Shown piece after piece: positions 1-7,542 of a DNA stretch of 64,000 nucleotides. Under the pieces are notes generated by a model. The model saw only the letters and a list, made by a program, of their open reading frames with translations. It searched no databases and was not told the DNA's origin. The position numbers and the translations under genes were made by a program. The DNA is from Clostridia bacterium. Its GTDB lineage: Bacteria; Bacillota; Clostridia; Oscillospirales; CAG-272. The DNA lies in the NCBI GenBank assembly GCA_017410065.1, contig JAFQRL010000039.1:1-64000 (forward strand), given 5' to 3'. The stretch's first letter is position 1. Each line of letters opens with the position of its first letter.

Positions 1-137
1 AAACTGACCAAGCGAGGCTTAGTCAGTCTTTCCGATTACTACCTAAAGGTAGCACATATTTAATTTGAATTGAACCGCCGTATGCCGAACGGCACGTACG
101 GTGGTGTGAGAGGTGGATTAGTTTCTACCTACTCGAT
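1..137 (+). mobile_element. 3' end of a group II intron (domains V and VI)
   Basis: Positions 72-105 fold as a domain V hairpin: an 8-bp lower stem (ACCGCCGT with ACGGTGGT, one G-U pair), a bulge, then GCC/GGC closed by a GAAC tetraloop. Positions 110-129 form a domain VI-like hairpin (AGGTGGA with TCTACCT), followed by CTACTCGATT, a common end of bacterial group II introns. The GTGTGAGAGG linker between the two is also typical. Any intron-encoded reverse transcriptase would lie upstream, outside the window. The exact 3' splice point (about 135-137) is inferred. Confidence 0.72.
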
Positions 138-300
138 TATTTCAGCTTTTTGAATTTTTACAATATATATTATGTAAACTGCGGGCGGATACATATTTTT
201 TCGGGGCGGCATATTTTTCGGGGCAGTATATTTGCATTATATTATCACGTTATAATAATTGAATATGTAGGCTTGATCTTGAGAAATTGATGGGAGCCGA

Positions 301-807
301 TCAGACAAATCTGATAGAGCGAGTCCATTCCTCGATGTCTGCCGCATAAGCTCCTGCGTTTTCCTTTAAGCAAACGAACTCCACAACGTATGAAGATGAG
401 TGCCTGTAATAGCACTTATCCATCACAAGGTAGCTCACACCGTCGACCTTTTCGGTGTGATTTATGTCCGCCCTTTCGATATTATTGGCAATACCTTTAT
501 AGGTTTTAATTTTGTCGGCACTAACACCGTATTGCGTGGCGAGCTCTTTGGCAACATCGCTTGAGGATCTTATCTGCGAGGCAACCCTTTCAATCTCTAT
601 TATCGTTACCGTTATTCCGCGACCCTCTATGAGAACATAGTTCTCCTCCTCGTTTTCCTCAACTATCTCGAATTCCTCGGTGAGGGTGATCGTGAGACCC
701 TGAAAGGTAAAATGCTTTTGGCGGTAATTAAGGGTACAGGAGCAGAGCGCAAAAAGCATCGAAAGCGCGAGAAGTGCCGAAACGGCTAAAGACGTTATTT
801 TTTTCAT
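301..807 (-). CDS. Small lipoprotein, paralogue of the neighbouring gene
   Basis: The start is the ATG preceded by GGGAGGTGC rather than an upstream ATG of the same frame. The protein (168 aa) begins MKK, has a hydrophobic signal segment and ends it with a lipobox-like LCSC, so it is probably exported and lipid-anchored. The mature part is mostly beta-prone and charged and ends with EEWTRSIRFV. The upstream neighbour ends with a near-identical DTWTRSIVFV and has the same layout, so the two look like a tandem duplication in one operon 17 bp apart. No catalytic motif is visible and the function is unknown. Confidence 0.75.
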   Translation of the reverse strand: MKKITSLAVSALLALSMLFALCSCTLNYRQKHFTFQGLTITLTEEFEIVEENEEENYVLIEGRGITVTIIEIERVASQIRSSSDVAKELATQYGVSADKIKTYKGIANNIERADINHTEKVDGVSYLVMDKCYYRHSSSYVVEFVCLKENAGAYAADIEEWTRSIRFV

Positions 808-824
808 ATAAAGCACCTCCCAAA

Positions 825-1325
825 TCAAACGAATACGATGGAGCGGGTCCAGGTGTCAACTCTCGGCTCAACAAGGCTTTCGTACCTTGTGAGACAGGTG
901 AATTTGAAAAACCAACGCTCCTGCTCATTTTGCTCAAGACAGCTGACAAAGTTGACGACCTCCTCTCCATAGGGGTTTGTTGAATAGTATTTAAACGAGG
1001 TATATCCCCCTCTGTCAACCGACTCCGTCGGATAGCAGCCCAGCTTTTCCTGGATAGCTATAACGTATTCCTCCATATTGTCCCGTGAGTCGAAAAAGTA
1101 GCCCTTGGGATCAACTCCGTAATGAGCATATATCTCAACTCTGTCGTTCCTGTAATGCATCTTATTATTGTCTCTGCTAAGCTCGTAGAAGCTTTCGGGC
1201 AAGGTGATGCTGTAATATTCCGTTTCAAAGGTCTTGTCCTTATATCCCACAAAGCAGGATGAAAGCGAGAAGACGGTCAACAGGGTAACGAGGGCGAGAA
1301 ACGGTAGCTTTAAGATCTTTTTCAT
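825..1325 (-). CDS. Small lipoprotein, first gene of a duplicated pair
   Basis: The start is the ATG 7 nt after AAAGGAGG. It encodes 166 aa with an MKKILK signal peptide and a lipobox LSSC, which predicts a Gram-positive lipoprotein. The mature region starts with a short beta segment (KTFETEYYSITLPESF) that aligns with KHFTFQGLTITLTEEF of the downstream paralogue, and both end in a WTRSI(V/R)FV motif. It is co-directional with the next gene, 17 bp away. No known domain is recognised; a surface sensor or binding role is only a guess. Confidence 0.75.
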   Translation of the reverse strand: MKKILKLPFLALVTLLTVFSLSSCFVGYKDKTFETEYYSITLPESFYELSRDNNKMHYRNDRVEIYAHYGVDPKGYFFDSRDNMEEYVIAIQEKLGCYPTESVDRGGYTSFKYYSTNPYGEEVVNFVSCLEQNEQERWFFKFTCLTRYESLVEPRVDTWTRSIVFV

Positions 1326-1483
1326 AAAACATCCTCCTTTGGTCATGTTGGTATAAGCTAAAATATCCCTTTATTTAATTATATTAAAAGTAGTGCTTCT
1401 TGTCAATATAGGTAACTAAAGTGCATTAAAATATTCTATTAGAAAATATGTATAAAAAATTAAACAAAGCTTGCGCTTTCATA

Positions 1484-1512
1484 TTGACAACCGCGCCCGT
1501 TTGTGGTATTAT
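1484..1512 (+). promoter_or_regulatory. Sigma-A promoter for the deacetylase-like gene
   Basis: TTGACA (1484-1489), a 17-bp spacer and TATTAT (1507-1512), about 80 nt ahead of the start codon at 1595. The -35 is perfect and the -10 has one mismatch. Confidence 0.8.
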
Positions 1513-1594
1513 ACGTATAGTGAAACGAGCTGGGAGGCGGGGAAGTGTCTCCCCATTAAAGCAAATCGCATCTTGAAGAAAAGAAGGTTGGAAA

Positions 1595-2770
1595 ATGGAA
1601 AACATCAAGCTGCCAATTTCGGTTGGAATAATAGTTGACGACGTGGGCTGGCATAAGGGAGCGGACGAAAGATATATTAATCTCCCTGCGCGCTCGGGTC
1701 TGCCGAGAAACCATCACCCCGACGACGTGCGAGCGCTTAACGAGATAGGTCGCGCCCTGAACACGAAAATCATCTGCTCCCTCGTGCTCGCCGAATGGGA
1801 TAAAAATAATATTCTTCGCGGTGTTAAAAACGTCACGCCTGACCCCGACATCTGGGATGCGGCAGGCGAGCTGGACGAGGAATATGCAAAGGAATATTTC
1901 AAGGCTCTTGAGGATAGCGAATATCTTGATTACAGTCTCCACGGTCTTTTCCATTCCTATTATGAGGACGACGGCAAGCTGAACACCGCAAGGCAGTATT
2001 ACCCAAACGAGAAAAACGAGCGCGGCGAGGTCGTTGGCTACCGCTGGCTCTCCCCCGAGAGATTCGACGAAATGATATCCCTCTTTTTCTCAATTTATAA
2101 CGACTGGGGCTTTAAAAAGAAGATAACGCAGTTTGTTTCCCCTTGCGGTTGCTGGGGAACCGATAAGAGCGAGGGCAATATTGAATACGCCAAGGTGTTA
2201 AGAAAATACGGCATCAAGTATTGGAGCAACGGCTGGGTCGATCTTGAGAAAAGGCTTGGCGTCGCAGAGGGGATTATGACGGTTAAGGGCGCGAACATCA
2301 CCACCTGGAACGCATACGACGTTGACCCCGACTACCTCCAAACAATTCTTGAACAGGAGCGGGGCGAGCCAATCTATCCCTATTATTGCGGTCATCTCAC
2401 AAACTTCATAAGATTCAATTATCAAAAGAATTTTGAGTACACCGAAAAATGGGCAGAATATTTCAGAAGATACACAAGCAGCTTTGGCACCGCCCCCGCA
2501 AGAAACGTGGACGAAGCCTGCTCGCAGCTCGCTTATGCCGAAAACGCCAGGATAACGAAGAGCGGCGACGTCTATAAAATCGATCTCACAGGCGCGGATA
2601 AGCTGGGTGCTGTCGGTCTTCTTGACGAATTCCTCGTCAGCTTTAAGGGAAGCCCGAGCCCCAAGCTTCTAACAAATGGCGCCGAAATCGAGCTTTACGA
2701 TGAAAAGCCAACTCACACCACCTTCAAAATAAGGAGAGGTGGCGCAAGCATCATTGAGATCAAGCTCTGA
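1595..2770 (+). CDS. Polysaccharide-deacetylase-like (NodB-fold) protein
   Basis: The 391-aa protein starts at an ATG behind a modest AGAAGG site. Early residues read GIIVDDVGW, resembling the catalytic/metal Asp-Asp of carbohydrate esterase family 4 (motif 1, usually TFDDG). LHGLFH further on gives H-x-x-x-H, the usual metal pair of motif 2. There is no signal peptide, so a cytoplasmic or atypical sugar deacetylase/hydrolase is likely. It stands alone between its own promoter and a terminator at 2860-2898. The assignment rests on these two motifs only, and the substrate is unknown. Confidence 0.6.
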   Translation: MENIKLPISVGIIVDDVGWHKGADERYINLPARSGLPRNHHPDDVRALNEIGRALNTKIICSLVLAEWDKNNILRGVKNVTPDPDIWDAAGELDEEYAKEYFKALEDSEYLDYSLHGLFHSYYEDDGKLNTARQYYPNEKNERGEVVGYRWLSPERFDEMISLFFSIYNDWGFKKKITQFVSPCGCWGTDKSEGNIEYAKVLRKYGIKYWSNGWVDLEKRLGVAEGIMTVKGANITTWNAYDVDPDYLQTILEQERGEPIYPYYCGHLTNFIRFNYQKNFEYTEKWAEYFRRYTSSFGTAPARNVDEACSQLAYAENARITKSGDVYKIDLTGADKLGAVGLLDEFLVSFKGSPSPKLLTNGAEIELYDEKPTHTTFKIRRGGASIIEIKL

Positions 2771-2859
2771 TCAAACCGTAAACAGTTAAAATATGATCTC
2801 AAAAAGCAAAACGCAAAAACTACAATAATTCTACAAAATGTAAATAATTATTAGCAAAA

Positions 2860-2898
2860 CAAAGCTCCCGACGGTAATCAAACCATCGGGAGCTTTTT
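2860..2898. terminator. Bidirectional rho-independent terminator
   Basis: AAAGCTCCCGA pairs with TCGGGAGCTTT, with an inner GGT/ACC. A T-run on the right serves the deacetylase-like gene, and the A-run on the left serves the convergent small membrane protein. Confidence 0.8.
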
Positions 2899-2918
2899 GA
2901 CGCTTGGGAAAAATATTA

Positions 2919-3263
2919 TTATTTCTTCTTCCTAAAAAGATATTTCACAGCAAAGAGTGCCACGAAAAGAACGATCGAGCTATATGCCAAAATTACGTGG
3001 AGAGTGTCCAGCCAGGGGATAACTCGGCTCGCGATCGGTATTCCAGAGCAAAAGGCTAAAAGCAAAACCACCCTCATCCCGATCTCCAAGGGCAAGCATT
3101 CAAAGCTTTTGTAGGTCAGCGCGCAATGCACACCGCTTGCCAGAAGTGCCACCGCGGCGAAAGCCACGTGCAAAGCAAAAATATCTATCACGTCCATAAG
3201 TAGAAATCCGCAAATGCACGCCGTCATTATAATAATGTAGATTATATCAAGATACCTTTTCAT
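2919..3263 (-). CDS. Four-helix small membrane protein
   Basis: This 114-aa protein has four hydrophobic segments (about residues 8-24, 29-47, 62-80 and 86-107) and a basic KYLFRKKK tail that fits a cytoplasmic C-terminus. Histidines in the second and fourth helices (LHVAFAA..., LHVILAY) recall DUF4405/cytochrome-b-like small integral proteins that can bind heme, but this is a weak resemblance. The start has an AGGAGCTCTAT site. It is monocistronic and converges on the terminator at 2860-2898. Confidence 0.65.
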   Translation of the reverse strand: MKRYLDIIYIIIMTACICGFLLMDVIDIFALHVAFAAVALLASGVHCALTYKSFECLPLEIGMRVVLLLAFCSGIPIASRVIPWLDTLHVILAYSSIVLFVALFAVKYLFRKKK

Positions 3264-3360
3264 ATAGAGCTCCTAAAAATGATCTGATACTATTATACCA
3301 CACCCGCCCAAAAAAATCAACCTTTGCTTTTTCAAAGCCCGAGATGTCGCCGTTTATGTA

Positions 3361-3389
3361 TTGTTGAAAGTGGGAAAATGGTTTATAAT
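3361..3389 (+). promoter_or_regulatory. Promoter ahead of the 94-aa gene
   Basis: TTGTTG (3361-3366), 17 bp and a perfect TATAAT (3384-3389), about 31 nt ahead of the start codon at 3420. Confidence 0.6.
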
Positions 3390-3419
3390 GTAGAAAAAAC
3401 AAAAGGTGAGGTAATCAAA

Positions 3420-3704
3420 ATGGATATGCAAAGAACCTTCTACATCAGAAATACAGCAAGCGGTAGCAGCTTCGCACCGCAAAGAAAGATCAAGCAAAAC
3501 GTAGAGCAGATCGTCGCAGAGGAGCTTTTAAAGCAGTATTATCTTAAATTCAACGCCTTTCCGCCCCTCCCGTTCTCCTATAATTACGATGACGAGCCAA
3601 TGCTCATCCTTATGGAAAGAGCCCTTAAAACAGGAAAAAGAATAACCCTCATCGGCTCGCGCGAAGATGTCACCGAACGTGCACACCTCGGAGTTGCCAT
3701 ATAA
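3420..3704 (+). CDS. Hypothetical 94-aa protein, possibly truncated
   Basis: The start is the ATG after AGGTGAGG, downstream of a good promoter. The product (MDMQRTFYIRN...) is not recognised. After its TAA the same frame stays open for another 60 codons (3705-3887) and ends in IIPDSAEKSNS, a linker also found inside the prophage's giant gene. The TAA may therefore be a nonsense mutation in a once longer toxin-module protein. Its C-terminal stretch (KRITLIGSREDVTERAHLGVAI) gives no catalytic motif that I can name. Confidence 0.55.
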   Translation: MDMQRTFYIRNTASGSSFAPQRKIKQNVEQIVAEELLKQYYLKFNAFPPLPFSYNYDDEPMLILMERALKTGKRITLIGSREDVTERAHLGVAI

Positions 3705-3887
3705 CCACCGACCTTGATTTTTATCCAATTTGCAATAGAAAAAGGAAGTCGCCCCGCCGATGTACTTTCGGTGGTTACGGACAAGTCCGCGACAACTCCC
3801 ACTATTATTATACCCGATTCCGCCGAAAAAAGCAATAGTATTGCTGAAAAATCTTCACTATTCCCCGAGGAAGTTACATCTGTTTAA
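3705..3887 (+). pseudogene. In-frame remnant with the IIPDSAEKSNS linker
   Basis: Directly after the stop of the 94-aa gene, the same frame encodes PPTLIFIQFAIEKGSRPADV and then a linker IIIPDSAEKSNSIAEKSS before a TAA. At 3805-3851 the DNA is almost identical to 33801-33850 inside the prophage giant gene and to 4110-4155. There is no start codon or ribosome binding site, so I call it a remnant of a toxin-type C-terminal region. Confidence 0.5.
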
Positions 3888-4011
3888 AAAAGACAGAGGT
3901 CTCGGGGCAAGGGAATACCGAAAACGGCGTTACCCAAAACTCTCGCTCTGTCAATATTAGTATAGCACGAATCTTTGAAAAAATCAATCCATCTGATAAA
4001 AATTTTATAAA

Positions 4012-4200
4012 GTGTATAATGTTGGAAAAATAAAAGAAAGCATTTCGCCGTCAGCTAAAATAATAGCCGTCGTGGAGTCTAAGCTCCGTGGAGAAACACT
4101 TTCTGATAATAGTATACCCGATCCCGCCGAAAAAAGCAATAGCTTTGCTGAAAAACTTCAAACTCCTTAAAAAAACATCAGAAAATAGTATAATACTAAG
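4012..4200 (+). pseudogene. Decayed copy of the prophage BECR-like toxin module end
   Basis: The frame from 4012 reads VYNVGKIKE, then ...IPDPAEKSNSFAEK. It parallels VYNVGKMKK...IIPDSAEKSNSFAEK in the prophage giant protein (33706-33850). After this point the host copy lacks one base, meets TAA at 4168-4170, and nucleotide identity continues out of frame to about 4196. It is a frameshifted fragment outside the prophage and therefore a separate copy, not part of the integrated phage. Confidence 0.7.
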
Positions 4201-4225
4201 TTAGATAAGTATAGGAGAAATATTT

Positions 4226-4340
4226 ATGATTTTGAACGGAGAGGAATACAGCAAGAGGTTGGCGAGCTTCTCGAACTAGTTAAAAAAGTCCGTGAGATAT
4301 ACGGAATGGATGCTCCTGATAGTGAAAATATTCACTATTA
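4226..4340 (+). pseudogene. Frameshifted remnant of a small partner gene
   Basis: An ATG at 4226 has an AGGAG site 8 nt upstream and opens MILNGEEYSKRLASFSN before a TAG. Another frame across the same stretch continues as GELLELVKKVREIYGMDAP and runs into the flanking repeat. Joining the two gives a plausible small helical protein, so one indel seems to have broken it. It follows the decayed toxin module by about 30 nt, the position expected of an immunity or antitoxin gene. Confidence 0.4.
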
Positions 4341-4494
4341 CTTGCCAAAAATCGACAAGAGACGTTTAGTGAAAAGTGAAGAGTGAAGAGTGAAAAAGTA
4401 AAATCGACAAGCTCACGCGAAACTTGTCGATTTTTGTGAAGGGCGGACAAAAAAGATATTTCGGGGAGTTTTTGTATGGACTTGAACTCGTGTG
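4330..4494. repeat. Hairpin-rich repeat, copy 1 (truncated left end)
   Basis: It contains TTCACTATTACTTGCC, then an AGTGAA-rich stretch, the stem ATCGACAAG/CTTGTCGAT around CTCACGCGAAA, and a distal box GGACTTGAACTCGTG. The distal box resembles a tRNA T-arm read backwards. Copies 2-4 lie at 4828-5073, 5914-6161 and 6166-6327. Confidence 0.75.
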
Positions 4495-4510
4495 GATTGT
4501 GTATGCTCGG

Positions 4511-4759
4511 TTAACGTTTCGATTTTTTCTCTATAAACACTGTAAAAATAAATGAAATGATCAGAGAAAACAAAATGTATAACAGGTATGGCAGTTCAAA
4601 CAGTTTAATTGTAAAATTATCAAAACCATTAAATATACAGTCAATGGCGATTGCAAAAATATTGCATATAACAAATCCAATGAAAATTATTATGAACACA
4701 GCAATAAATAAAAGAAGCGCTTGAAAAATAATACTTCGATTTTGATTTTTCTTTTTCAT
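4511..4759 (-). CDS. Two-helix small membrane protein
   Basis: The 82-aa, very AT-rich gene encodes a basic N-terminus (MKKKNQNR), two long hydrophobic helices (about residues 10-36 and 52-74) and a basic tail (EKKSKR), as expected for a small inner membrane protein. AGGGG lies 5 nt before the ATG. It sits between copies 1 and 2 of the repeat. It is unrecognised; its base composition differs from the surrounding host genes, which fits an acquired orphan. Confidence 0.5.
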   Translation of the reverse strand: MKKKNQNRSIIFQALLLFIAVFIIIFIGFVICNIFAIAIDCIFNGFDNFTIKLFELPYLLYILFSLIISFIFTVFIEKKSKR

Positions 4760-4827
4760 ACTACCCCTAATTTCCGTTGTGTTACGTTTTTGTTAGCTTG
4801 ATATACCAATTATAGCATATAATCTAC

Positions 4828-5073
4828 TACTTTTCAACCGTATGTAATTAAAATGCTTCTCGACCGACGGGAGAAAAGCTACATCAGCACCTTTTCACTA
4901 TTCACTATTACTTATTACTTGCCAAAAATCGACAAGGAAATTTTAGTGAAAAGTGAAAAGTGAAGAGTGAAAAAGTAAAAATCGACAAGCTCACGCGAAA
5001 CTTATCGATTTTTGTGAAGGGAGGACGAAAAAGATATTTTTAAGATTTTTCGTATGGACTTGAACCCGTGTGT
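4828..5073. repeat. Hairpin-rich repeat, copy 2
   Basis: A fuller copy. It has a left TTTTCAACCGTATGTAATTA, a small stem (TTCTCGACC...GGGAGAA), the CACTATTCACTATTACTTATT block, AGTGAA repeats, the ATCGACAAG/CTTATCGAT hairpin, and the distal GGACTTGAACCCGTG box at 5056-5070. Confidence 0.78.
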
Positions 5074-5110
5074 GTTTTAATTTGAAAGCAAAAATCAAAT
5101 CTTATAATAT

Positions 5111-5527
5111 TTATTTCCTTTTAACTTCAGCTCTCTCGAATTTAATCTTAAAAGTAAAATCTTCTGGGTATGCATTAAAGTCGTGTAAATCGATTTCTAA
5201 TATATAGTGATTTTCGTTTTCACTTAATCTGTCAGCTAACCACCAAATCGTTTTTCTGCCTTCAAGAGATATGTCTGGTGTTAAAATCTTGTAGTTGTAA
5301 AGGCGGATTTCTTCCACGGAGGTGTCGTAAAGTGCGCCTTTTGCGTTTATTTTTAAGATCAAGAGATTTCGATTATACTTGCTTTTTTCTCCGACAAATT
5401 TGTTGTAATCAAAAGGAAATTCAAAGGATTCAACTTCCACAATGCCTGCATCGTGAAGCCCGTTTATCCAATACCATTCGGGTGGATTTTCAGGATGATG
5501 AGACATATATTCTCTACTTTTTGACAT
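5111..5527 (-). CDS. Hypothetical protein paired with a four-helix-bundle gene
   Basis: The start is the ATG 7 nt after AAAGGAG inside the 3' end of the upstream gene, giving a 138-aa soluble protein and an overlap of 14 nt. It opens MSKSREYMSHHPENPPEWYWINGLHDAGI and looks like a compact alpha/beta or all-beta cytosolic domain with no metal or nucleotide motif. Translational coupling to the four-helix-bundle gene implies a joint role. I do not recognise the family. Confidence 0.65.
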   Translation of the reverse strand: MSKSREYMSHHPENPPEWYWINGLHDAGIVEVESFEFPFDYNKFVGEKSKYNRNLLILKINAKGALYDTSVEEIRLYNYKILTPDISLEGRKTIWWLADRLSENENHYILEIDLHDFNAYPEDFTFKIKFERAEVKRK

Positions 5528-5870
5528 CACTATTCTCCTTTGCGGTGTTGATAGAAGCGATTAAAATTCTTTTTATCTCCGTGCATTTGTCAAGTAAACT
5601 TTTATCGTGATAATAGCCACTTTCTAAAACAAGCTCAATCCAATATTCCGTTTCGGAACACTCTTTCAAAGCGATTTGCAGTTTGGCAATAAAGTCAGCC
5701 TTGCCCTGAGCGTAGAATGCCTCGCAAATATTCGCGCCAATGCTCGTTCCCGAACGCAAGAACTGATTGATCAAAGCACTTTCGCATTTTGCTACCCTTA
5801 AATCCTTACACGCCTGTATCACCTCAAGCGCAAATGATTTAGATTTTACTATCAAAGGACTATCAGCCAT
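5514..5870 (-). CDS. Four-helix-bundle protein (23S rRNA IVS-type, IVP family)
   Basis: At 118 aa it is the usual length of the family first found as ORFs in intervening sequences of 23S rRNA genes. Recognisable marks are the N-terminal SPLIVKSKSFALEVIQACKDL, the conserved RSGTSIGANICEA core and the late SETEYWIELVLESGY helix. The start chosen has GGTGG/AAGG upstream and matches the family N-terminus better than an ATG 6 codons earlier. The role of this family is not established. Here it is an orphan between repeat copies 2 and 3, coupled to the 5111-5527 gene. Confidence 0.82.
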   Translation of the reverse strand: MADSPLIVKSKSFALEVIQACKDLRVAKCESALINQFLRSGTSIGANICEAFYAQGKADFIAKLQIALKECSETEYWIELVLESGYYHDKSLLDKCTEIKRILIASINTAKENSDVKK

Positions 5871-5913
5871 AACCTTACCACCTTTCAACTTGCTATGATA
5901 AGTATAACATAAA

Positions 5914-6161
5914 ACTTATTACTTTTCAACTGCATATAATTAAAAATGCTTTTTGCCACGGCAAAAAGCTACATTAGAACCTTTTCACTATTCACTATTA
6001 CTTATTACTTGCCAAAAATCGACAAGAGACTTTTAGTGAAAAGTGAAGAGTGAAGAGTGAAAAAGTAAAAATCGACAAGCTCACGCGAAACTTGTCGATT
6101 TTTGTGAAGGGCGGACAAAAAAGATGTTTTTGTGAGTTTTCGTATGGACTTGAACTCGTGT
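5914..6161. repeat. Hairpin-rich repeat, copy 3
   Basis: The best preserved copy. GCTTTTTGCC/GGCAAAAAGC forms a perfect 10-bp hairpin, followed by the CACTATTCAC block, AGTGAA repeats, ATCGACAAG/CTTGTCGAT hairpin, and the distal GGACTTGAACTCGTG box. Confidence 0.8.
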
Positions 6162-6165
6162 ATAA

Positions 6166-6327
6166 AATAAATGCTTTTTGCCACGGCAAAAAGCTACATC
6201 AGCACCTTTTCACTATTCACTATTACTTATTACTTGCCAAAAATCGACAAGAGACTTTTAGTGAAAAGTGAAAAGTGAAGAGTGAAAAAGTAAAATCGAC
6301 AAGCTCACGCGAAACTTGTCGATTTTT
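6166..6327. repeat. Hairpin-rich repeat, copy 4, abutting attL
   Basis: Same modules as copy 3, but where the others continue with GTGAAGGGCGGAC this one runs straight into the tRNA-Trp 3' sequence at 6325. Before phage integration its ATCGACAAG hairpin would have lain just after the CCA end of tRNA-Trp on the minus strand and could have acted as the tRNA terminator. Confidence 0.78.
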
Positions 6328-6353
6328 GGCAGGGGCAGAAGGACTCGAACCCA
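6325..6353. repeat. attL: 29-bp attachment core
   Basis: It is identical to 43240-43268 and covers the acceptor and T-arm 3' half of tRNA-Trp including the CCA complement. Outside these 29 bases the two flanks diverge at once. It marks the left end of the prophage. Confidence 0.93.
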
Positions 6354-6389
6354 AATCTTTTTCAGGTTTTATGCGGGATTTCGTGGGGC

Positions 6390-6412
6390 GTGACATCATT
6401 TTGACAGCAAAA
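6390..6412. promoter_or_regulatory. Left integrase arm-type sites
   Basis: GTGACATCATT is followed directly by TTGACAGCAAAA, two copies of an 11-bp unit. Three copies of the same unit lie at 43104-43136 near the other end. Position and repetition fit arm-type sites of a tyrosine integrase. Confidence 0.6.
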
Positions 6413-6415
6413 CAG

Positions 6416-7456
6416 TTATTTTTCAAGCTTAGATGATAAAAGTGAGTCTAATTTGACGCCAGCGGCGTCGATAGAATCCTTTCTAACATCGGCGTAGATA
6501 TTGTATGTGGTCGTAATGTTTTTGTGCCCCATAATTGATTGCAAAACTTTGGGCTCAATACCAGCCTTTACGGAGACTGTTGCGAAGCTTTTACGAAGCT
6601 GATGGAGTGTTGCTTTAATACCGGTTTTTTCTTGGTAATGCTTCATTAAGGTTCTAAAGCGTTTTGAGGAAAGCGGGTCTTTGCCATTGTCGGACAGAAC
6701 GTAATAGGAGGGCACACTTTTAAGAGGTAACAACTTGCTTAGGAGCGGGGAGAGCAAAGGAACGATTCTTGTTCCAGCCTCAGTCTTTGTTGATTTAATA
6801 TGAGCGCCGCCTTCGTAATAGAGTGATTTTGAAACTTTAATTATTTTGTTAGTAAAATCTATGTCCGCCCATTGAAGCGCGAGCAACTCTCCCTTTCGCA
6901 ATCCTGTCATTAAAGCCAGATACGGCATTATCCAGACGTCGGATGTATTCTTTATTATTTCCTCATCAGCTTCATCTGCCGATGTTCTCCGCTTTGTTCT
7001 CAAGCCCCTCGGTATTTCGACTCCTATTGTTGGAGAATACTCTATATCGCCGGCGAGGAGTGCGTGATTGAATATTCTGCTAATAACTATTTTGTAGTTT
7101 TTAACCGTTGATTTTGCATAGCCAAGATTGGCCAAGCGAGATAAATAAGCACTGATATCGCGAGCTTTGATATCACGAATATGCATTTTGCCAAATTCCA
7201 TCAATGCACGTTCTTTAGCGACGCGATAGCCACGCACACTCGTTGGCGAGATAACTTCGTAAGCCTCAGTCCACCAATCGTCGGCAACTTCTTCAAAAGT
7301 GCGGCCCTGCTCGATCTTGCGAGTGTAGTCTAGTATCTTGCGGTTGATCTCTCGCTCGGAGGCACCATAGAAAAAGATGCGCTTGCCTGTTTTGGGATCT
7401 GTGATAGACTTTTGAAATCTGCCATCGGCGCGCTTTGTTGTTTTGGTTTTTGCCAT
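6416..7456 (-). CDS. int: Phage tyrosine-type site-specific integrase
   Basis: The 346-aa protein has an AP2-like arm-binding N-terminus (DGRFQKSITDPKTGKRIFFYG), a SAM-like core-binding domain (about 55-140) and a catalytic domain. The catalytic set is visible: Arg187 in TGLRKGE, Lys224 in STKTEAGTR, His285/Arg288 in HQLRKS, His311 in GHKN and nucleophile Tyr321 in NIYAD. It would catalyse recombination between the phage site and the 3' end of tRNA-Trp. It lies immediately inside attL and is transcribed toward it, the usual position. Two arm-type repeats sit just after its stop. Confidence 0.97.
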   Translation of the reverse strand: MAKTKTTKRADGRFQKSITDPKTGKRIFFYGASEREINRKILDYTRKIEQGRTFEEVADDWWTEAYEVISPTSVRGYRVAKERALMEFGKMHIRDIKARDISAYLSRLANLGYAKSTVKNYKIVISRIFNHALLAGDIEYSPTIGVEIPRGLRTKRRTSADEADEEIIKNTSDVWIMPYLALMTGLRKGELLALQWADIDFTNKIIKVSKSLYYEGGAHIKSTKTEAGTRIVPLLSPLLSKLLPLKSVPSYYVLSDNGKDPLSSKRFRTLMKHYQEKTGIKATLHQLRKSFATVSVKAGIEPKVLQSIMGHKNITTTYNIYADVRKDSIDAAGVKLDSLLSSKLEK

Positions 7457-7507
7457 TAACTGTTTTTCCTTTCTTTTTTGTCTGTTCTGTAAAATAGAAC
7501 AATTTTA

Positions 7508-7536
7508 TTGACAAATTAAACGAAAGGTAGTATAAT
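7508..7536 (+). promoter_or_regulatory. Strong rightward promoter of a short transcript
   Basis: Perfect TTGACA (7508-7513), 17 bp, perfect TATAAT (7531-7536). The -10 lies in the left half of an 11-bp inverted repeat, AGGTAGTATAA (7525-7535) with TTATACTACCT (7564-7574). It faces away from the integrase gene and toward the convergent gene at 7628. Confidence 0.8.
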
Positions 7537-7542
7537 TAAAAC

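Noticed and set aside
4330..6327. The four repeats as a CRISPR array
   Set aside because: Units are over 160 bp, spaced by genes, with internal hairpins and no uniform spacers. No cas gene is present.
6166..6353. A second tRNA gene at attL
   Set aside because: Only the T-arm and acceptor 3' half are present. There is no anticodon or D-arm.
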